DNA of 64,000 nt from Burkholderiaceae bacterium (GTDB lineage: Bacteria; Pseudomonadota; Gammaproteobacteria; Burkholderiales; Burkholderiaceae_E): NCBI GenBank assembly GCA_023954045.1, contig JAMLIR010000001.1, positions 547,694-611,693 on the forward strand, in the 5' to 3' direction. The translations under genes were made by a program, and so were the position numbers. This document shows positions 49,900 to 58,187 of the stretch, in pieces (positions within the stretch are counted from its first letter, which is position 1; each line of letters opens with the position of its first letter). Under the pieces are notes generated by a model, which was given only the letters and a program-made list of their open reading frames with translations, had not been told where the DNA came from and did no database searches.

Positions 49900-51246
49900 T
49901 CAGCGCACCTGCACCAGCCGCAGCGGCCGGGTCACGCGCAGGCAGAACCGGCCGCGCCCGGTGCGCTCGATCCGCACGCAGGCGTCGCGCTCGACCAGCC
50001 GGCGCTGCAGCAGCACCAGCCGCGCCTCGAGGTTGTCGCCGATCTCGGGGAGCCGAACGCGCGGGTCGAGTCGCAGCTCGCGGTTGGTGAACGCACTGCG
50101 CCCGGCATTCGCATAGTCGGAGACCAACGCCCAGAACACCGCGCCGGCGACGCCCTTGATCAGGTAGTCGTCGCCGAGGAAGACGCTGTCGTCGGCCGGG
50201 TAGTGGCGCACCGTCACGGACTCGCCGCGCGCGCCGGGCGCCTGTGCCGGCGGCTCGCCCGCCTGCGCTTCGCGGTCGTCGGCGAGCTGCAGCACATGCA
50301 TCGTCTGTCCGACCAGTCCGGCCAGCGCGACCAGCGCATCCTCGTCGTCGTAACTGAAGCGCAGGTCGAACGGGCTCTCGACGAACAGCACGCCGCCGGT
50401 CCTGCCGGCCACCGGCACCGGCACGGCGAGCTGGCTGCGCGCCTCCGCCAGCCCCGGGAACGGGATCTCCTGCTCCAGCACGCCCTCGATCCCCTCGCGC
50501 ACCGCGGCTTCGCGGATCGCGCGCCCGTAGGCGTAGTCGGCCGTGAGGCGGAACAGCCGGATCGGCGCGCCCTCGCGCGCGGCCACTCCGATGACGCCGG
50601 CGCCGAGCGGGATCTCCGAGCCGACCCCCGAGGCCGGATAGCCGAGGCTCGCCACCGTGTAGAGCCGCGCGCCGGCGGCATCGAGCAGCAGGAACATCGC
50701 GTGATGGACGTCGAAGTGCTCGTGCAGCGCCGCCAGCGTCGTGCCGAACAGCGAGTCGAGGTCGGCGCAGGCGGTCACCCGGGCACTGGCCGCCCGCAGC
50801 GCGGGAAGCCGGTTCGGCGAAGGCGGCGCGCCGCCGGGCACGCCCTGCAGCGCCTCGATCGCGGTCACCCGGTAGACGTCGGCGCCCAACAGGCGGAAGA
50901 CGTCGGTCATGCCGGCGTGCGAGGCGATGCTGGCGAGCTTGGCGCGCATGCTCTCGAACAGCGGGCCTTCGGTTTCGGTGCGCAGGTACTCGACGGCGAG
51001 CCGGTAGAGCGCGCCGGTCACCGGGTGGGCGACCATCAGTCGGGCGTGCGGGTTGGCCAGCACGTTGGCCCGCGTCTTGTTGAAGAACTGGAACGACAAC
51101 GCGACGTGGTGGCGGTCGACGTACTGGACCTGCGACAGGTAGCTGACGTTCGGCGTGCCGTCGGCGGCGCAGGTCGCGATGACGCCTGGCGTGGCGCCTT
51201 CGAGGCAGTCGCGAATCGCGTCGAGTGGAACCTGATTCGCCGGCAT
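49900..51246 (-). CDS. Split-barrel (PNPOx-like) and GAF-domain fusion protein
   Basis: 448-residue protein. Residues 1-150 resemble the FMN-binding split barrel of pyridoxamine-phosphate-oxidase-like proteins (GVIATCAADGTPNVSYLSQV, VALSFQFFNKTRANVLAN). Residues about 170-325 are a GAF domain (DLDSLFGTTLAALHEHFDVH, IPLGAGVIGVAARE, VPVPVAGRTGGVLFVE). The C-terminal 90 residues look like a winged-helix or DNA-binding-response-like region (FTNRELRLDP, LEARLVLLQRRLVERDACV). This suggests a small-molecule or redox sensor. The start is 16 bases after a second split-barrel gene, implying an operon. The ligand is unknown. Confidence 0.8.
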   Translation of the reverse strand: MPANQVPLDAIRDCLEGATPGVIATCAADGTPNVSYLSQVQYVDRHHVALSFQFFNKTRANVLANPHARLMVAHPVTGALYRLAVEYLRTETEGPLFESMRAKLASIASHAGMTDVFRLLGADVYRVTAIEALQGVPGGAPPSPNRLPALRAASARVTACADLDSLFGTTLAALHEHFDVHHAMFLLLDAAGARLYTVASLGYPASGVGSEIPLGAGVIGVAAREGAPIRLFRLTADYAYGRAIREAAVREGIEGVLEQEIPFPGLAEARSQLAVPVPVAGRTGGVLFVESPFDLRFSYDDEDALVALAGLVGQTMHVLQLADDREAQAGEPPAQAPGARGESVTVRHYPADDSVFLGDDYLIKGVAGAVFWALVSDYANAGRSAFTNRELRLDPRVRLPEIGDNLEARLVLLQRRLVERDACVRIERTGRGRFCLRVTRPLRLVQVR

Positions 51247-51262
51247 GGCGGGCGCCTCGGCT

Positions 51263-51769
51263 TCAGCGGGCGGCGAGCGGCGCGCCCGCCTTCGGCCCGG
51301 GCGTCTGGTCGAACGCGCATTCGGGCGCGAAGCGCACCGCGACCAGCTCTGCGGGATCGCAGGCCAGCAGCCGCCGCGCGAACTCGCGGCCGTAGCCGAT
51401 CGCCTCGAGTTCGGCGCTCATCGCGGCCCGGCAGCGCTCGACCGTCTCGAAGTCGGCCGGCGTCGCGGGCGCGATGGCCACCCTGCCCGCCTTCATCTGC
51501 AACGTACGATGGCTCGGCGGATGGCTGAAGACGACCGCGATCGCGCCGTTCTCGCGCAGGTTGGCCAGCACGCTGGCCCCGTCGCTGCGCGACAGGAACA
51601 CCGTGATCTCGCCGCCCGGTTCCAGGCGGTGGCCGACGGCTCGCACGAGGTCGGGGAAGTGATGCGCGTCGCGCGACGCGACCGACACCCCGCAGCCGCG
51701 CTGAAGCAGCGCGAGATCCTCGGGCGCGAGCGCGATCGGGGGACGCGTCGGGTCGGGCATCGAAGGCAT
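51263..51769 (-). CDS. Pyridoxamine 5'-phosphate oxidase-like FMN-binding protein
   Basis: 168-residue split-barrel protein. It has ALLQRGCGVSVASRDAHHFP, VFLSRSDGASVLANLRENG and LQMKAGRVAIAPAT, typical of small PNPOx-like flavin or F420 proteins. Two ATG starts are possible (51769 and 51760); the first has CCGGA close upstream. It precedes the split-barrel/GAF fusion by 16 bases. The reaction is unknown; the two proteins may act on, or sense, the same ligand. Confidence 0.8.
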   Translation of the reverse strand: MPSMPDPTRPPIALAPEDLALLQRGCGVSVASRDAHHFPDLVRAVGHRLEPGGEITVFLSRSDGASVLANLRENGAIAVVFSHPPSHRTLQMKAGRVAIAPATPADFETVERCRAAMSAELEAIGYGREFARRLLACDPAELVAVRFAPECAFDQTPGPKAGAPLAAR

Positions 51770-51856
51770 TCCGGAGAGTCCCGGAGTCTACGCCCGCCCC
51801 CGGGCGTCGGGAAGTCCGCCTCTCTGGAATAATCGCCGCGGGAGTCCCGGGCGAGC

Positions 51857-52759
51857 ATGGACCGCTTCAAGCAGATCGAGACCTTCGTCGCCGTCGCCAC
51901 GCGCGGCAGCCTGTCGGCCGCGGCGCAGGCCGAGGGCGTCGCGCCGGCGGTGATCGGGCGCCGCATCGACGCGCTCGAGGAGCGCCTCGGCGTGAAGCTG
52001 CTGGTGCGCACGACGCGTCGAATCACGCTCACCTTCGAGGGCAGCGCGTTCCTCGAGGACTGCCAGCGGCTGCTCAACGACTTCTACGACGCCGAGGCCT
52101 CGGTCTCGCTCGGCGGCGTGAAGGCCAGCGGGCACCTGCGCGTTACCGCGCCGGCGGGCTTCGGCCGGGCTCACGTCGCGCCGCTGCTGCCGGCGTTCCT
52201 CGAGGCGCACCGCGACGTGACGATCTCGCTGGACCTGACCGACCGGCTCGCCGACATCGTCAACGAGGGCATCGACGTCGCGATCCGCATCGGCGCGCTC
52301 GACGGCTCGAGCCTCGTCGGCCTGAAGCTGGCCGAAAACCGGCGCGTCGTCGTCGCCAGCCCCGCGTACCTCGACGCGCACGGTGCGCCGGCCACGCCGT
52401 CCGACCTCGCGCAGCACGACTGCCTGACCTTCGGCACCTACGGGAACCAGGCGCGCGGGTGGCAGTTCACCGTCGACGGGCGCGTCGTGTCGATGCGGGT
52501 CTCGGGCACGATGGAGTGCAACGACGGCGCGGTGCTGCGCGACTGGGCGCTCGCGGGGCGCGGGCTCGCCTGGCGCTCGGTGTGGGAGGTCGGCGAGGAC
52601 CTGCGCGCCGGTCGCCTGAAGAGCGTGCTCGACGAATTCGCCGCGCCCGACAACGCGATCTACGCCGTCTTCCCGCAGCGCAAGCACCTGCCGCTGCGCG
52701 TGCGCATGTTCGTCGACTACCTGAAGAACACCTACGGCAATCCGGCCTACTGGCGCTGA
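51857..52759 (+). CDS. LysR-family transcriptional regulator
   Basis: 300-residue LysR regulator. The N-terminal helix-turn-helix is FKQIETFVAVATRGSLSAAA with VIGRRIDALEERLGVKLL. The effector domain follows, with [20 protein letters not shown], typical of the PBP2_CrgA subgroup. It is divergent from the split-barrel pair (start codons 87 bases apart), which is the likely target. Its last 13 bases overlap the end of the convergent lysoplasmalogenase-like gene. Confidence 0.92.
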   Translation: MDRFKQIETFVAVATRGSLSAAAQAEGVAPAVIGRRIDALEERLGVKLLVRTTRRITLTFEGSAFLEDCQRLLNDFYDAEASVSLGGVKASGHLRVTAPAGFGRAHVAPLLPAFLEAHRDVTISLDLTDRLADIVNEGIDVAIRIGALDGSSLVGLKLAENRRVVVASPAYLDAHGAPATPSDLAQHDCLTFGTYGNQARGWQFTVDGRVVSMRVSGTMECNDGAVLRDWALAGRGLAWRSVWEVGEDLRAGRLKSVLDEFAAPDNAIYAVFPQRKHLPLRVRMFVDYLKNTYGNPAYWR

Positions 52760-53439
52760 GCGCCGCGCACGCTCTGCGCGATTCCCCACTGGGCGGCCCA
52801 GTAGGTACCGAGCACCCAGAGCGGCGCCGCCGCGATCGGCGAGCGGAACCGGTCGATCGCGAGCAGCGCGTCGGACGCGACGAACAGCACGCCGCCGATC
52901 GCCGCCATCCGGGTCGCCGCGCCGGGATGCACCTGCCATCGGGCGATCGACTGGGCCGCCATCGCCACCAGCACGACGACGTAGGCGATCACCGGGCCCC
53001 TGAGCGCCGGTGCGAGGCCGCTCCAGAGAAAGGCCAGGATCGCCGCACCGATCGCGCCCAGCGCCACGAGCGGCCACTGGCGCGCGAACAGCGGGGTGTC
53101 GGCCGTGAATGCCCACAGGTAGCACAGGTGCGCGGCCAGGAACGCGACGAGCCCGCCGACGAACAGCGTCGGCGAGAGCATCAGCAGCACGTCGCCCGCG
53201 AGCGAGAACACGAGGCCGGCCAGCACGCCGCGACGCAGCCGCGCGTCGGCCGCCGCACCGGCGCGCCAGGCGAGCGCCACCAGGATCGCCGTCGCCAGCG
53301 GCTTGCCGATCCAGTGCAGCACCGTCCAGCCGTCGATCTCGCCGGGCGAGCGCAGCAGCGCGCCGGCGATCGCGGCGAGCGCCGCCGCGACGAGGGCGAC
53401 CGCGCCCTGGCGCCAACGGGAATCGCCGCCGGCCGTCAT
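52747..53439 (-). CDS. YhhN/TMEM86-family membrane protein, lysoplasmalogenase-like
   Basis: 230-residue integral membrane protein with about seven to eight helices. Conserved YhhN blocks are GVLAGLVFSLAGDVLLML, GLVAFLAAHLCYLWAF and GGVLFVASDALLAI, the paired Asp motifs that form the active site. Family members TMEM86A/B and a bacterial homologue hydrolyse the vinyl-ether bond of lysoplasmalogens. ATG 53439 overlaps the stop of the upstream AGMO-like gene (ATGA), so the pair is coupled. Confidence 0.88.
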   Translation of the reverse strand: MTAGGDSRWRQGAVALVAAALAAIAGALLRSPGEIDGWTVLHWIGKPLATAILVALAWRAGAAADARLRRGVLAGLVFSLAGDVLLMLSPTLFVGGLVAFLAAHLCYLWAFTADTPLFARQWPLVALGAIGAAILAFLWSGLAPALRGPVIAYVVVLVAMAAQSIARWQVHPGAATRMAAIGGVLFVASDALLAIDRFRSPIAAAPLWVLGTYWAAQWGIAQSVRGAQRQ

Positions 53440-54737
53440 CGCGCCGCTCGCCCGGGCGCGCGTCCGGCGGGCTCGCAGCCGCGCGGGCTCGCATCGGGCC
53501 GCGCGCGCGAGCCGGGCTGCTCGGCGAGCCAGGCCGCACAGGCGGCGCTCGCCAGCCAGCCACCCGCCGCGGCGGCCACGATCGCGCTACCCGGATCGGC
53601 CAGCCCGAACCAGCCCTGCACGGCAGCGATGCCCGCCGCCGTGAGCGCACAGCGGGCCGCTTCGAGCCAGGCGCCGATGCGGCGCCCCTCGAGCAGGATG
53701 CCCAGCGTCGTCAGCGACGCGACGATCCAGGCGGCATAGGCGACGAGTGCCGCAGCGGGCGCCTGTGCCTGGTAGCCCAGGAAGTGCACCGTCGCGCCGA
53801 GCAGCAGCGCGAACTGCACCAGCGCGTAGGCCTGCACGCGCGCCGGCGCACCCGGGGCGTAGCGCGGTCGCGCCGGCGAGAACGGCGGCTTCGGGAAGCG
53901 CTGCGCGACGTCCGCCGGCCGCCATCCGGTGCGCCCGAAGACCACGCCGAGGCGATCGCGCCAGCCGCGCGCCCGCCACGCGTCCTGCGCCATCGCCGCG
54001 TAGACCTCGAAGTTCGCCCATAGCGGATTCCAGGAGCGCAGCGGGCTGCGCGTGCCGTAGACCGGCGACTCGGCGGGATCCTCGTCGGCGAAGGTGCCGA
54101 ACAGGCGATCCCAGACGACCAGGATGCCGCCGTAGTTGCGGTCGAGGTAGCGATCGTTGACCGCGTGGTGGACGCGGTGGTTCGACGGGCTGGCGAACAC
54201 CCGGTCGAACCAGCCGAGCCGGCCGACGTGCTGCGTGTGGATCCAGTACTGGTAGAGCAGGTCCGCCAGCGCCACCGCGGCGAAGACCTCGGGCGGCACC
54301 CCGGCGAACGCCATCGGCAGGTAGAACAGCCAGCCGAGCAGCGCGCCGCTGCTGGTCTGGCGCAGCGCGGTCGACAGGTTGTAGTCCTCGCTCTGGTGAT
54401 GGACCACGTGCGCCGCCCAGAACAGCGTGCGCTCGTGGCCGACGCGGTGGTACCAGTAGTAGCAGAGGTCGTAGAACACCAGCGCGAACAGCCAGGTCCA
54501 CGCGCTGTCGGCCGGCAGGCGCCACGGCGCGACGTGCTCGAAGGCCCAGGCATAGAGGCCGATCCGCAGCACCCGGGTGAACACCCCGCTGACCTGCGAA
54601 AGCACTCCCAGCCCGATGCTGTTGACGGCGTCGTCGACGCGGTAGGTATTGCGCCCCCGCAGCCAGCCCCAGGCGAGCTCGAGCGCGATCAACGCGAAGA
54701 ACACCGGCGTGGCAAGGGTGATGACCTTTTCCTGCAT
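53436..54737 (-). CDS. Fatty-acid-hydroxylase-superfamily protein, alkylglycerol monooxygenase-like
   Basis: 433-residue membrane di-iron enzyme. The eight-His signature is spread over WYHRVGHERTLFWAAHVVHH, QYWIHTQHVG and SPSNHRVHHAVND, with the following YGGILVVWDRLFGTF typical of the sterol desaturase/AGMO group. Residues 300-410 add further hydrophobic helices not present in short sterol desaturases. AGMO relatives cleave ether lipids by hydroxylation; sterol or carotenoid hydroxylation is an alternative. It is coupled to a lysoplasmalogenase-family gene. Confidence 0.87.
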   Translation of the reverse strand: MQEKVITLATPVFFALIALELAWGWLRGRNTYRVDDAVNSIGLGVLSQVSGVFTRVLRIGLYAWAFEHVAPWRLPADSAWTWLFALVFYDLCYYWYHRVGHERTLFWAAHVVHHQSEDYNLSTALRQTSSGALLGWLFYLPMAFAGVPPEVFAAVALADLLYQYWIHTQHVGRLGWFDRVFASPSNHRVHHAVNDRYLDRNYGGILVVWDRLFGTFADEDPAESPVYGTRSPLRSWNPLWANFEVYAAMAQDAWRARGWRDRLGVVFGRTGWRPADVAQRFPKPPFSPARPRYAPGAPARVQAYALVQFALLLGATVHFLGYQAQAPAAALVAYAAWIVASLTTLGILLEGRRIGAWLEAARCALTAAGIAAVQGWFGLADPGSAIVAAAAGGWLASAACAAWLAEQPGSRARPDASPRGCEPAGRAPGRAAR

Positions 54738-54752
54738 GGCCGGAGGATGAAT

Positions 54753-54781
54753 GAAAAAGGGCAGCCGTGGAAGGCTGCCCT
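54753..54781 (-). terminator. Terminator of the SWIB gene
   Basis: On the minus strand, AGGGCAGCC-6-GGCTGCCCT forms a 9-bp perfect stem followed by TTTTCATTC, 23 bases past the SWIB-gene stop and just before the AGMO-like start. Confidence 0.85.
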
Positions 54782-54803
54782 CTCTGGTCGGCGAGCGCCC
54801 GGA

Positions 54804-55202
54804 TTACTTCAGGTGCTTGCCCACCAGGCCGGTCATCTCGAACATGTTGACCTGCGCCTTGCCGAAGACCTGCTTGAGCTTCTCGTCGGCGTTGATCAGG
54901 CGCTTGTTCACGGCGTCCTGCAGCTTGCCCTTCTTGATGTAGTCCCACAGCCGCTTGACCACCTCGGTGCGCGGCAGCGGCTTGTCGCCGACGATCGACG
55001 CGAGAGCGGCGCTCGGGGTCAGCGCCTTCATGAAGGCGGCGTTCGGCTTGCGGGCCTTCTTGGCGGCGGGCTTCTTGGCAGCCTTCTTGGCGGCCGGCTT
55101 CTTCGCAGCCGCCTTCTTGGCGGCGGGCTTCTTCGCAGCAGCTTTCTTCGCAGCAGGCTTCTTCGCGGCCGGCTTCTTGGCAGCAGCCTTCTTCGCGGCC
55201 AT
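54804..55202 (-). CDS. Histone-H1-like SWIB/MDM2-domain protein
   Basis: 132-residue DNA-associated protein. Residues 1-52 are tandem AAKKPAAKK-type repeats like the tails of bacterial H1 proteins. Residues 55-132 form a SWIB domain (AFMKALTPSAALASIVG, LPRTEVVKRLWDYIKKGKLQ, INADEKLKQVFGKAQVNMFE). Such proteins are common in betaproteobacteria and in Chlamydia and may compact DNA. GAGGAG lies about eight bases before ATG 55202. An excellent promoter-like TTGACA-17-TAGGTT lies about 360 bases upstream and the interval is rich in inverted repeats. Confidence 0.9.
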   Translation of the reverse strand: MAAKKAAAKKPAAKKPAAKKAAAKKPAAKKAAAKKPAAKKAAKKPAAKKARKPNAAFMKALTPSAALASIVGDKPLPRTEVVKRLWDYIKKGKLQDAVNKRLINADEKLKQVFGKAQVNMFEMTGLVGKHLK

Positions 55203-55564
55203 GGTATGGCTCCTCGTCAATGGGAAAATCGGTAACGCCCAGTTGCGAAAGACACCGCGGGTATCGGACCCACGATCGACCGCCGGCGCGCGACGCGCGC
55301 CGGAACGGATGCTGTGCCGGTGCGCATGCGCACACGGCGAATCTGCGGCTGCCGGCCAACTGCCAACCACACCGGCATGGCATCGCCCGACGCTGCCATG
55401 CGGGCGAGTGCGGCGAAGGATTCCGGAATCGGGCCATTGCGGAACTTCGAGTGACGATGCACCGGCGCCCACCTTGCAACGCTCAGGGTGGTGGCGCGGT
55501 GGATGCTGTTCGTCGTTGCGTCGTGTCTGGTCACGCTGTTCCGCAGTGATCGTCTGCTGGACGA

Positions 55565-55593
55565 AACCTAATCACGCTTTTTTCACGTGTCAA
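55565..55593 (-). promoter_or_regulatory. Candidate sigma-70 promoter facing the SWIB gene
   Basis: Minus strand TTGACA (55593-55588), exactly 17 bases, TAGGTT (55570-55565), in an AT-rich patch. It would give a leader of about 350 bases before the SWIB ATG. Confidence 0.55.
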
Positions 55594-55975
55594 CAATCTT
55601 GCGCAAAGTTTTTTTCGTTCGCGTCGGCACTCGCCGCGATCGAAGCCCGCATGCGCGTTCGCGATTGCCCATGCCGCGAACGAATGTGCAACCTGCCGAC
55701 ATCGATGCAATCGGCTGCACGCAAGCATTGGCGCGGTCTCCAGACATTCGACGACATTTGCATGCAGTGTGCGTCAACGCCATGCGGCACTGCCGACAAC
55801 GCGCACGCCATGTCTTCGGGCCCACGCGCGCGCTGTCGTGATCGCGCGCGATTGCGTGCGGATTTTCGCGCTGCACAAGCCGGTTTGCGCGAACATTGCG
55901 CAGGATTTCATGCGCGTGCGATCGCGATCGCGCACTCCAACCCGTTCGCGCCTGCGCATTTGCGCCGTCGCAGAA

Positions 55976-56006
55976 ACGAAAAACCCGCGGCGCTTCCGCC
56001 GCGGGT
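55976..56006 (-). terminator. Terminator of gcvH
   Basis: On the minus strand a 9-bp stem CCCGCGGCG / CGCCGCGGG (55984-56005) is followed by TTTTTCGTTTC, 30 bases past the gcvH stop. Confidence 0.85.
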
Positions 56007-56035
56007 GGATTGCCCCGGATCGGGCGGACGCGACC

Positions 56036-56431
56036 TCAGTGCGCGTCGTCTTCGAGCTGTTCGGCGTAGCCGTCGGCATCCAGCAGATCGTTGAGCTGGT
56101 CGGCATCCTCGAGATCGACCACGAACATCCAGCCTTCCCCGTACGCATCCTCGTTGATGGTCTCGGGCTTGTCCGCCAGCGCGGCGTTGACCTCGACGAC
56201 CTTGCCACTGACCGGGGCATACACGTCGGAAGCGGCTTTCACCGACTCGACCACCGCGCAGGCGTTGCCGGCTTCGATGCGGTCACCGACGTTGGGCAGT
56301 TCCACGTAGACCAGATCACCGAGCAGGCCCTGGGCGTGATCGGAGATGCCGATCGTGGCCTTGCCATTGCCTTCCACCCGCACCCATTCGTGGGATTTGT
56401 GGAACTTGAGGTCGCCTGGGATATCGCTCAT
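56036..56431 (-). CDS. gcvH: Glycine cleavage system H protein
   Basis: 131-residue lipoyl carrier protein that shuttles the aminomethyl group between the P, T and L proteins. The lipoylated Lys is in [17 protein letters not shown]. The N-terminus [20 protein letters not shown] and [19 protein letters not shown] are standard. The sequence reads to me closest to Xanthomonadales GcvH (for example [14 protein letters not shown] and the acidic end). It is downstream of gcvT by 81 bases. gcvP is absent, unlike the usual betaproteobacterial gcvTHP operon. Confidence 0.96.
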   Translation of the reverse strand: MSDIPGDLKFHKSHEWVRVEGNGKATIGISDHAQGLLGDLVYVELPNVGDRIEAGNACAVVESVKAASDVYAPVSGKVVEVNAALADKPETINEDAYGEGWMFVVDLEDADQLNDLLDADGYAEQLEDDAH

Positions 56432-56512
56432 CGGTATCGCTCCTGTCGAAGCTGCGTGGGGTGGGGGAAGTCTAGCGAAACTTCAGTCCGGGCTGAACTC
56501 TCTCTGCCACCG

Positions 56513-57613
56513 TCAGACGCCGGGCTGGATGCTGTTCTCGCGCACGAAGGGAAACTTGACCACGCGCACCGGGACCTCGCGGCCGCGGATGTCCACCCGC
56601 ACCGCACCGATCGCGCCGGACGGCACGCGGGCAAAGGCGATGGCCTTGCCGATCGTCGGCGCGAAGGTGCCCGAGAGGATCTCGCCTGCACCGGCATCGG
56701 TCAGCACCGTCTGGCCATGGCGCAGCACGCCTTTTTCGTCCATCACCAGGCCAATCATCTGGCGCGGCACGCCGGCCGCTTTCTGCGCCTCCAGCGCGGC
56801 GCGACCGACGAAATCGCGGCCTTCGTCCAGCGCCACCGTCCACCCCAGCGCCGCCTCCCAGGGGGTGACGGTCTCATCCATGTCCTGCCCGTACAGGTTC
56901 ATCCCGGCCTCCAGCCGCAGGGTGTCGCGCGCGCCCAGTCCGGCCGGCTTCACGCCCGCCTCCAGCAGTGCGTTCCAGAACCCGGTGATGTCGTCGTTGG
57001 GGATGATGATCTCGAAACCATCCTCGCCGGTGTAGCCGGTGCGGGCAATGAACAACTCGGCGCCGGTCGCAGTCCTGGCCTTGCGCGCGGAAAACCGCGC
57101 CAGCTTCATGACCGGCTCGCGCTCGTCTTCCGCCAACAGCCCGATCACGCGCTGGCGGGCGTTCGGCCCCTGCACGGCGACGATGCCCAGCTCCGGCCGC
57201 TCGCGCACGTGGACGTCGAAGGCGCGCGCCTGTGCGGTGAGCCAGGCCAGATCCTTGTCGCGGGTGGAGGCGTTGACCACCAGCCGGAACCAGGACTCGG
57301 TCATGAAATACACGATCAAGTCGTCGATCACGCCACCGTGCGGGTTGAGCATGCACGAGTACAGTGCCTTGCCCGGCTTTTGCAGCTTGTCGATGGAGTT
57401 GGCCAGCAGGTGGCGCAGGAAGGCGCGCACGCGCGGGCCGGCCAGGTCGACCACGGTCATGTGACTGACGTCGAACATGCCGGCGTCGCGGCGCACCTGG
57501 TGGTGTTCGTCGATCTGCGAGCCGTAGTGGATCGGCATGTCCCAGCCGCCGAAATCCACCATCTTGGCGCCCAGCGCACGGTGGATCGGATTGAGGACGG
57601 TCTGTTGGGTCAT
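56513..57613 (-). CDS. gcvT: Glycine cleavage system aminomethyltransferase (T protein)
   Basis: 366-residue folate-dependent aminomethyltransferase. It has [20 protein letters not shown]-like opening residues, [29 protein letters not shown] and the folate/catalytic-Asp region [20 protein letters not shown]. Length matches E. coli GcvT (364). It precedes gcvH by 81 bases on the same strand. As with gcvH, the detailed sequence looks gammaproteobacterial (Xanthomonadales) from memory, unlike the genes left of 55 kb. Confidence 0.96.
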   Translation of the reverse strand: MTQQTVLNPIHRALGAKMVDFGGWDMPIHYGSQIDEHHQVRRDAGMFDVSHMTVVDLAGPRVRAFLRHLLANSIDKLQKPGKALYSCMLNPHGGVIDDLIVYFMTESWFRLVVNASTRDKDLAWLTAQARAFDVHVRERPELGIVAVQGPNARQRVIGLLAEDEREPVMKLARFSARKARTATGAELFIARTGYTGEDGFEIIIPNDDITGFWNALLEAGVKPAGLGARDTLRLEAGMNLYGQDMDETVTPWEAALGWTVALDEGRDFVGRAALEAQKAAGVPRQMIGLVMDEKGVLRHGQTVLTDAGAGEILSGTFAPTIGKAIAFARVPSGAIGAVRVDIRGREVPVRVVKFPFVRENSIQPGV

Positions 57614-57752
57614 GGCGGGTCCGTTGGCGTGGGGGCCCGGTATTCTACGACGTCGCGCGCAAGCCCCGCTCGCAGCCTCCGGGCGCGGCGGAGGCGAGCC
57701 CTGTCTTGCGAGACCGGCGATCAGGCGCGCGCAGGGCGCGCACCCGCAGGGC

Positions 57753-58184
57753 TCAGACCGGCTCGACCTGCAGGGTCATGGCGTCGCCGCCGACGATCCG
57801 AACCTGGGCCCCGACGGGGAGCTCCGGTCCGGTGACATCCCAGTACGCATCGGCGATCTGGACCCGGCCTCGACCGTCGACGATGGCGCGCTCCAGCGTC
57901 ACCACGCGCCCGACCAGCGCCGCCGTGCGCCGGTTCAGCGCCGGCTGGTCGCTTTGGCGCTCGCGTTTGCGGAACCAGCGTCGGTACACCTGGATCGACA
58001 CGAAGCTGAGCACCACGAAGGCGGCGGCCTGTACCAGCAGCGGAATCCCCGGCACCAGCAGAACAGCCAGAAACACCGCCACCGCCGCCAACCCGAGCCA
58101 GAGCATGAACGCGCCGGGCGCCATCGCCTCGGCCGCGAACAGCAGCAGCGCCACCGCTGCCCAGGCAAACACGTCCCAGCGCAT
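57753..58184 (-). CDS. NfeD-family membrane protein
   Basis: 143-residue NfeD1b-type protein. Two to four hydrophobic helices fill residues 1-65 ([40 protein letters not shown]). An OB-fold domain follows ([40 protein letters not shown]). NfeD proteins work with SPFH/stomatin partners in membrane microdomains; the partner gene ends three bases upstream. The pair is a classic nfeD-qmcA unit. Confidence 0.92.
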   Translation of the reverse strand: MRWDVFAWAAVALLLFAAEAMAPGAFMLWLGLAAVAVFLAVLLVPGIPLLVQAAAFVVLSFVSIQVYRRWFRKRERQSDQPALNRRTAALVGRVVTLERAIVDGRGRVQIADAYWDVTGPELPVGAQVRIVGGDAMTLQVEPV

Positions 58185-58187
58185 CGA

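Larger units (their letters stand above)
55203..56035. other. 833-bp region without a convincing gene; structured SWIB leader and composition boundary
   Basis: Left part (55203-55600): three inverted repeats, CCGGCGCGC-3-GCGCGCCGG (55283-55303), the 14-base palindrome GTGCGCATGCGCAC (55320-55333) and GCATGGCA-11-TGCCATGC (55375-55401). They lie between a minus-strand promoter (55565-55593) and the SWIB start. Right part (55600-55975): mixed sequence full of CGCGAT and GCATGC words. Short open frames occur on both strands but have no ribosome site or family resemblance. No tRNA, integrase or IS remnant is visible, although gene content changes across it. Confidence 0.6.

Noticed and set aside
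55283-55303. CCGGCGCGC / GCGCGCCGG as a transcription terminator
   Set aside because: No T tract on either strand and it lies inside the presumed SWIB leader.
55590-55876. Short open frames in the 55.6-55.9 kb region on both strands
   Set aside because: No ribosome sites, no family resemblance, and overlapping frames of similar length on both strands.
55203-56035. Genomic-island integration site at the composition boundary
   Set aside because: No tRNA, integrase, transposase, direct repeat or att-like duplication was found; a contig join explains it equally well.
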